From: Verrucomicrobiia bacterium
GTDB taxonomy: Bacteria > Verrucomicrobiota > Verrucomicrobiia > Limisphaerales > Pedosphaeraceae
Reading direction: 5' to 3'
NCBI GenBank assembly: GCA_036268055.1
Contig: DATAUW010000005.1
Location: 62,001 to 126,000, forward strand
Length of the DNA: 64,000 nt
Shown here: one piece after another, positions 59,669 through 64,000 of the stretch
Layout: every line of letters begins with the position of its first letter
Numbering within the stretch: position 1 is the first letter of the stretch
Position numbers and translations under genes: made by a program
The notes under the pieces: model-generated
The model's database searches: none
Told to the model about the DNA's origin: nothing
Seen by the model: only the letters and a program-made list of their open reading frames with translations

Positions 59669-61204
59669 ATGACGATTAGCGACCTTGATTTGCTGCGGCA
59701 ATACACCCGCAAAAACTCCGAAACGGCCTTTGCGGAGCTGGTCAGCCGTCATTTAAATCTCGTGTATTCGGCTGCCTTGCGGCAAGTCAGGTCGCCGCAA
59801 CTCGCTGAGGAAGTTGCCCAATCCACCTTCACTGATCTTGCTCAAAATGCCACCCGCCTCGCGGCGGACACCGTCCTCAGCGCTTGGCTTTATCAGGTGA
59901 GCCATCGCACCGCCATTGATGTCGTGCGGCGCGAAGCCCGCCGGCAGCTGCGCGAACAAATCGCCACGGAGATGAACAGCATGAACGCCACCGACGCCGA
60001 CTGGACCGCCATCGCCCCCTTGCTCGACGACGCCATGCACGCGCTCGACGAAACTGATCGCACCGCCATTCTCCTGCGCTATTTCGAGAACAAATCCTTG
60101 CGCGAAGTCGGCCTCGCCCTCGGCACTTCGGACGACGCCGCGCAAAAACGCGTCAGCCGCGCCGTGGAACGTCTCCGTGAATTTTTCTCCCAGCGCGGCG
60201 TAGTTGCGGGCGCGAGCGCGCTCGCGATAATACTTTCCGCCAACGCCGTGCAAGCCGCACCCACCGGACTATCCACGACCATCGCCACCACCGCCGTCGC
60301 CGGGACTGCTTTGGCAACCGCCACCGCAACTACTACTGTCGCCGCTAAAATCGCCATGACTACCATCCAAAAAGCACTTGTCACCGCCGTCATCATCGTC
60401 GCCGTGGGCGCAGGAATTCACCAGGCGCAACGAGCCGCGAAACTTCAAACCCAGCTCGACACCTTGCAACAGCAACAGGACACCGCCGCTTCAGCTGGCA
60501 ACGACGCGCTCGCTTCGTTGCGCTCGCAAATTGATTCTCTCACGAGCCAGAACGCGGATCTCACCCGCTCGATTGCGCAGGCCAATGCTGACAAATCTCG
60601 CCTCGAAACCGAACGCCAACAGGCGCTCCACGGCGAGGCCGTTTTCAAGGAACTCGCCAGTGAATCGAACGACAAAAATTCCACCAACGAATATCCTACC
60701 GCCCGGCATGTGGCAGTGGGTTTCGGCCGGCTGGTGCGCACCTACGTCGCACTGACCAACGTGGATGTAAGCAAACTTTCCGACGAAGAAAAGATGGCCA
60801 ATGAAATGGCGAGGATGGATCTGGCCGGGCAGACCGTCGCTCTCATGAAGGCCATGAAACAGTTCGACGCAACAAAACCGCCCGGCGAAAAGGAAGATGG
60901 CGCGGACACTGCCGCATGCCTGCTTTATGGCGCATTAGACCTCAATGAGGAACAGTTCGGCCAGATTTACAGTTTGATGCAAAAATACCGCCAGCAAACC
61001 GATCTCGTAGACTTGTCCGATGACAAAGTAACCCCGGAAGCCACCGCCGCAATCAACCAAATAGATCAGGCTGCGAAACAAGAAATTAACGCCGTCCTCA
61101 CGCCGGAACAGGCGCAAATGTTCGGTCAAATGACCAACAATTTTACACTTCTTCACGGCCACGGCCAAACCGGCCGTTTTTCATTCAACTTCGACGGGCG
61201 ATAG
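59669..61204 (+). CDS. ECF sigma factor fused to a membrane segment and large C-terminal domain
   Basis: This encodes 511 aa from the ATG at 59669. Residues about 10-170 are a normal ECF sigma-70. Region 2 is AFAELVSRHLNLVYSAALRQ with EEVAQSTFTDLAQNATRL, and region 4 is TAILLRYFENKSLREVGLAL with AQKRVSRAVERLREFF. An Ala/Thr-rich stretch with one or two hydrophobic helices follows (VVAGASALAIILSANAVQAA; ALVTAVIIVAVGAGI). A coiled coil comes next (about 255-320) and then a domain of about 170 residues of unknown function. Such extended ECF factors are known in Verrucomicrobia and Planctomycetes. The factor is probably membrane-tethered and released or activated by a signal. Confidence 0.9.
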   Translation: MTISDLDLLRQYTRKNSETAFAELVSRHLNLVYSAALRQVRSPQLAEEVAQSTFTDLAQNATRLAADTVLSAWLYQVSHRTAIDVVRREARRQLREQIATEMNSMNATDADWTAIAPLLDDAMHALDETDRTAILLRYFENKSLREVGLALGTSDDAAQKRVSRAVERLREFFSQRGVVAGASALAIILSANAVQAAPTGLSTTIATTAVAGTALATATATTTVAAKIAMTTIQKALVTAVIIVAVGAGIHQAQRAAKLQTQLDTLQQQQDTAASAGNDALASLRSQIDSLTSQNADLTRSIAQANADKSRLETERQQALHGEAVFKELASESNDKNSTNEYPTARHVAVGFGRLVRTYVALTNVDVSKLSDEEKMANEMARMDLAGQTVALMKAMKQFDATKPPGEKEDGADTAACLLYGALDLNEEQFGQIYSLMQKYRQQTDLVDLSDDKVTPEATAAINQIDQAAKQEINAVLTPEQAQMFGQMTNNFTLLHGHGQTGRFSFNFDGR

Positions 61205-61231
61205 CAGCCGTGAGATGGCTTGTTCAGATTC

Positions 61232-62518
61232 TCACAGCGCCTTCGCCGCAATATCTCTTCGAAACTGCGCTCCTTCAAAATGGATTTTCTCCACCGCCGC
61301 GTACGCCGCCGCCTGCGCTGACTTCAAATCCTTCGCCCATGAAGTCACTCCCAGCACGCGTCCGCCGTTCGTGACGATTTGCTCGCCCGACTGCACCGTT
61401 CCCGCGTGAAAAACTTTTGTATTCGGCAATCGCGCTGCCTCATCCAAGCCGTGAATCACTTTGCCTTTCGCGTACGCGCCCGGATAGCCACCCGACGCCA
61501 TCACCACGCACACCGAAGCCAGCGCGCTCCATTTCAATTCGATTTTTTCCAGCGTCCCCCCTGCGCTCGCTTCGAGCAATTCCACCAAATCATTTTCAAG
61601 CCGCGTCAAATAAACCTGCGTCTCCGGATCGCCGAAACGCGCGTTGAACTCGATCACCCGCGGCCCGTTCGCCGTCAGCATCACGCCCGGATAAATGATA
61701 CCGCGAAAATCAATTCCCTCCGCCGCACAACCCTTAAGCCACGGATTCAAAATCTGCCGGCCCACGTCCGCCAATTCTGCGTCGTTCAAAAACGGCGCGG
61801 GCGAATAAGTTCCCATGCCACCGGTATTCAGACCTTGGTCGCCGTCCAGCGCGCGTTTGTGGTCCTGCGCCGTCGGAAAAAGTTTCGCAACTTTTCCATC
61901 GCACAAGGCGTGCAACGAAATCTCCATCCCCTCCAAAAATTCCTGGATGACAATCTGCGCCCCCGCCGTGCCAAACGCCTTGCTCACAAGAATCTCATCA
62001 ATCGCTTTTTCTGCGTCCGTAATATTTTGGCAAACCAAAACTCCTTTGCCGAGCGCCAGTCCATCTGCCTTCACTGCGCACCGTCCATTAAGAGATGCCG
62101 CAAATTTTTTTGCCTCGCGTGCGTCTGAGAAAGTTCCCGCGCGCGCCGTGGGAATGCCATGACGCTCCATGAAGTCCTGCGAAAAAGCCTTGGAAGATTC
62201 AAACTGCGCCGCCTTTTGGTTCGCCCCCCAGATCCGCATTCCTTCGCGCAAAAATAAATCCACGACTCCGAGCGCCAGCGGATTGTCCGGCCCGACCACG
62301 GTAAAATCCACCCGCTGTTCCCGTGCGAAAGCCAGCAGTCCCGGCAAATCCTCCGCGCCCACTGGCACGCAGCGCACCAACTCGCCATTCGCCAGCCGCT
62401 CTTGTGCGATGCCCGCATTGCCCGGCGCGCACCACAACTCCCGCACCTGCGGCGACTGCGCCAGTTTCCACACCAGCGCGTGCTCGCGTCCCCCCGATCC
62501 AATGACCAGCAATTTCAT
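61232..62518 (-). CDS. purD: Phosphoribosylamine--glycine ligase
   Basis: This encodes 428 aa of the ATP-grasp enzyme for the second step of purine synthesis. KLLVIGSGGREHALVWKLAQ starts it, and VVGPDNPLALGVVDLFLREG, RCAVKADGLALGKGVLVCQN, TGGMGTYSPAPFLNDAELA, YPGVMLTANGPRVIEFNARF and GDPETQVYLTRLENDLVELL follow. Length is normal. It ends 27 bp from the sigma factor gene, convergent with it. Confidence 0.97.
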   Translation of the reverse strand: MKLLVIGSGGREHALVWKLAQSPQVRELWCAPGNAGIAQERLANGELVRCVPVGAEDLPGLLAFAREQRVDFTVVGPDNPLALGVVDLFLREGMRIWGANQKAAQFESSKAFSQDFMERHGIPTARAGTFSDAREAKKFAASLNGRCAVKADGLALGKGVLVCQNITDAEKAIDEILVSKAFGTAGAQIVIQEFLEGMEISLHALCDGKVAKLFPTAQDHKRALDGDQGLNTGGMGTYSPAPFLNDAELADVGRQILNPWLKGCAAEGIDFRGIIYPGVMLTANGPRVIEFNARFGDPETQVYLTRLENDLVELLEASAGGTLEKIELKWSALASVCVVMASGGYPGAYAKGKVIHGLDEAARLPNTKVFHAGTVQSGEQIVTNGGRVLGVTSWAKDLKSAQAAAYAAVEKIHFEGAQFRRDIAAKAL

Positions 62519-62749
62519 TCCAGCAAGATTGAATCAGTAATGTGCAGAATCAGAAGAAAATTATGCGCGTATCATCCCCGCGGACCGCGGGTCTATGACC
62601 CGCAGCAATGGAGTTCGGCCAGGCCGCTCTCGAATCAGCCTAATGCGGCAATCTTAATTGTGAGTTGCTGCGGATCACAGATCCGCGCTCCGTTCGGAAC
62701 AACAAAACTCTGTCCGCTCGCAATTCAATTCGAGCTTACGCTCCGCAAA
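62519..62749. other. Intergenic region purD / ilvC with repeat element
   Basis: This 231-bp gap is mostly filled by the third copy of the palindromic repeat (62587-62686). The purD promoter must lie between the repeat and 62519 but could not be placed. Confidence 0.5.
62587..62686. repeat. Dispersed palindromic repeat, copy 3 (composite)
   Basis: The left palindrome GCGGGTCTATGACCCGC (62587-62603) is followed by AGCAA. Then come GCGGCAATCTT (62645-62655) and the right palindrome GCGGATCACAGATCCGC (62670-62686) with GCTC after it. Order and flanks match the copy at 25043-25217, but the two palindromes are closer together here. In the right palindrome the arms vary together (GGATC/GATCC here, GGGTC/GACCC in the other), which keeps the pairing. 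Confidence 0.7.
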
Positions 62750-63775
62750 TTAATAAGAAGCCTGCACGCCTTTGATCGTGCGCTTCTTCATCCACGGCAT
62801 CAAACCGCGCAGGCGCGCACCGACTTTTTCGATCGAGTGCTGCTCGCCTTTTTTCAGCAAGGCATTGTATTTCTTATAGCCGCCTTTGTATTCAGCCACC
62901 CAGCCTTTGGCGAATTTGCCAGACTGAATATCCTTCAGCGCCGCCTGCATGCGCTTCTTGACCGACGCATCCACGATCTTCGGGCCGACGCTCACATCGC
63001 CCCATTTCGCCGTTTCGGAAATGGAGAAACGCATGCCGCTGATGCCCGCTTCGTTCATCAAATCCACGATCAACTTCAACTCATGCAAACATTCGAAGTA
63101 AGCCATCTCCGGCTGATAACCGGCCTCGACCAGCACTTCGTAGCCCGCCTGCACCAGCGCGCTCGCGCCGCCGCACAGCACCGTCTGTTCGCCGAACAGA
63201 TCCGTTTCGGTTTCTTCCTTGAAGGTCGTTTCGATCACGCCCGCGCGCGTTCCGCCGACACCCTTGGCCCAGGCGAGCGCGATCTTCTTCGCGTCCTTGC
63301 CGGGGTTTTGATAAACCGCGATCAAGGCCGGCACGCCTTTGCCTTCAGTATATTGGCGGCGCACGATGTGACCCGGGCCTTTCGGCGCGACGAGGATTAC
63401 GTTCACATTCTTCGGCGGGACGACGGTCTTGAAATGAATCGCGAAGCCGTGCGAGAACAGCAACGTCTTGCCCTTGGTCAAATTCGGCGCGATGTCTTTT
63501 TCATACGCGGCAGGCTGCTTGGTGTCCGGCAACGCCACAAAAATCACATCCGCGCGGCGCACCGCTTCCGCGGTCGGATACACTTCAAACCCGCGCTCCT
63601 TGGCGATCGGGATGGACTTGCTGCCTTCGTAGAGGCCGATGATGACATTGAGGCCGCTCTCTTTAAGATTGAGCGCGTGGGCGTGGCCTTGCGAGCCGAA
63701 GCCGAGCACCGCGAGCGTTTTGCCTTTCAGCACGTTTAAGTCAGCGTCTTTATCCGAATACACTTTTGCAGGCAT
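62750..63775 (-). CDS. ilvC: Ketol-acid reductoisomerase (NADP+)
   Basis: This encodes 341 aa, class I length. It converts acetolactate to dihydroxyisovalerate in branched-chain amino-acid synthesis. The NADP(H)-binding motif is [20 protein letters not shown], followed by [20 protein letters not shown] and [20 protein letters not shown]. Mg-binding and active-site residues are in [20 protein letters not shown] and [19 protein letters not shown]. It lies downstream of the ilvN end, 86 bp away, in the same direction. Confidence 0.97.
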   Translation of the reverse strand: MPAKVYSDKDADLNVLKGKTLAVLGFGSQGHAHALNLKESGLNVIIGLYEGSKSIPIAKERGFEVYPTAEAVRRADVIFVALPDTKQPAAYEKDIAPNLTKGKTLLFSHGFAIHFKTVVPPKNVNVILVAPKGPGHIVRRQYTEGKGVPALIAVYQNPGKDAKKIALAWAKGVGGTRAGVIETTFKEETETDLFGEQTVLCGGASALVQAGYEVLVEAGYQPEMAYFECLHELKLIVDLMNEAGISGMRFSISETAKWGDVSVGPKIVDASVKKRMQAALKDIQSGKFAKGWVAEYKGGYKKYNALLKKGEQHSIEKVGARLRGLMPWMKKRTIKGVQASY

Positions 63776-63861
63776 GATTAATGGGAGGTTGAGGGTTCGA
63801 TTAAATTAGTTGGGAAATAAATTAATTTTAAATGGCAGTCGCTGGAAAGGTTTGCCAAAAA

Positions 63862-64000
63862 TTATTTTCGCGGCAAAGCGACTTTGCCGGTGCGGGTCAA
63901 ATCCAGCACGCCAAACGTCTTCATCAACGTCAGGAACTTGCCGATCTTGCTCTCGTTGCCGGTGATTTCAATGGTCAGGCTCTTGGGCTGCACGTCCACG
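63862..64000 (-). CDS. ilvN: Acetolactate synthase small subunit, C-terminal end only
   Basis: The window ends inside this gene. The last 45 codons read VDVQPKSLTIEITGNESKIG, then KFLTLMKTFGVLDLTRTGKV and ALPRK, and stop at 63862. This matches the C-terminal ACT-type part of the IlvN/IlvH regulatory subunit (EITGNESKI and FGVLDLTRTG are characteristic). The regulatory subunit gives valine feedback control. It precedes ilvC in the usual ilvBNC order; ilvB would lie beyond the window. Confidence 0.85.
   Translation of the reverse strand, partial: VDVQPKSLTIEITGNESKIGKFLTLMKTFGVLDLTRTGKVALPRK

Noticed and set aside
62402-63739. Plus-strand open frame of 445 codons opposite ilvC
   Set aside because: ilvC is complete on the other strand; the translation is rich in Arg, His, Phe and Ala with no domain.

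Overview
This window looks like a chromosomal segment of a Verrucomicrobiota bacterium, most likely near the Pedosphaera/Limisphaerales branch. That placement is inferred from gene content and protein style. The supporting features are a division and cell-wall (dcw) cluster with a divergent FtsZ, a PVM-type (Planctomycetes-Verrucomicrobia) bacterial microcompartment operon, orphan prepilin-like proteins with an N-terminal methylation motif, and a sigma factor fused to a membrane segment. Coding density is high, DNA is moderately GC-rich, and no rRNA or tRNA gene was seen.

Layout. 1-3097 (minus): three consecutive CNNM/CBS membrane proteins, the last cut by the window edge. 3190-20508 (minus): a nearly unbroken dcw cluster, transcribed mraZ - unknown gene - rsmH - ftsL - ftsI - murF - mraY - murD - LysM protein - ftsW - murG - murB - ddl - ftsQ - ftsA - ftsZ, ending in a hairpin terminator. 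murE and murC are absent from their usual places. The intergenic region before mraZ has a candidate promoter and two DnaA-box matches. 20878-24938: a pseudopilin-like protein, queA, a PduO-type cobalamin adenosyltransferase, a small membrane protein and an N-acetylmuramoyl-L-alanine amidase. 25383-30359 (plus): citrate synthase and succinyl-CoA synthetase (sucC and sucD separated by two small genes), then a YggT-like membrane protein. 30374-31465 (minus): a receiver/histidine kinase protein.

31806-38252 (minus) is a microcompartment operon. It encodes PduL, three hexameric shell proteins (BMC-H), three pentameric vertex proteins (BMC-P), a divergent acetate kinase, a CoA-acylating aldehyde dehydrogenase and a fuculose-phosphate-type aldolase. 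It ends in a strong terminator. A divergent DeoR-type regulator begins at about 38332-38341, and the short gap between them contains five near-identical 10-bp repeats. The enzymes fit this route: deoxysugar phosphate is cleaved to lactaldehyde inside the shell, lactaldehyde is oxidised to an acyl-CoA, PduL converts that to an acyl phosphate, and the acetate kinase homologue then makes ATP.

39312-49002 (mostly minus): a family 9 glycosyltransferase, a membrane protein, miaB, a toxin-antitoxin pair whose toxin looks frameshifted, a MacAB-like efflux operon preceded by a Yip1-family gene, a small plus-strand gene and a second pseudopilin with a clear terminator. 49358-52738 (plus): glycolate oxidase-type GlcD and GlcF and a GNAT-like protein with a C-terminal membrane anchor. 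52756-55255 (minus): an ABC exporter. 55404-61204 (plus): a mechanosensitive channel with a cyclic-nucleotide-binding domain, an L,D-transpeptidase, a lipoprotein, an acetyltransferase and the membrane-fused ECF sigma factor. 61232-64000 (minus): purD, ilvC and the end of ilvN.

Two kinds of intergenic repeat occur: a palindromic element at about 23541, 25043-25217 and 62587-62686, and a cluster of hairpins at 56984-57136.
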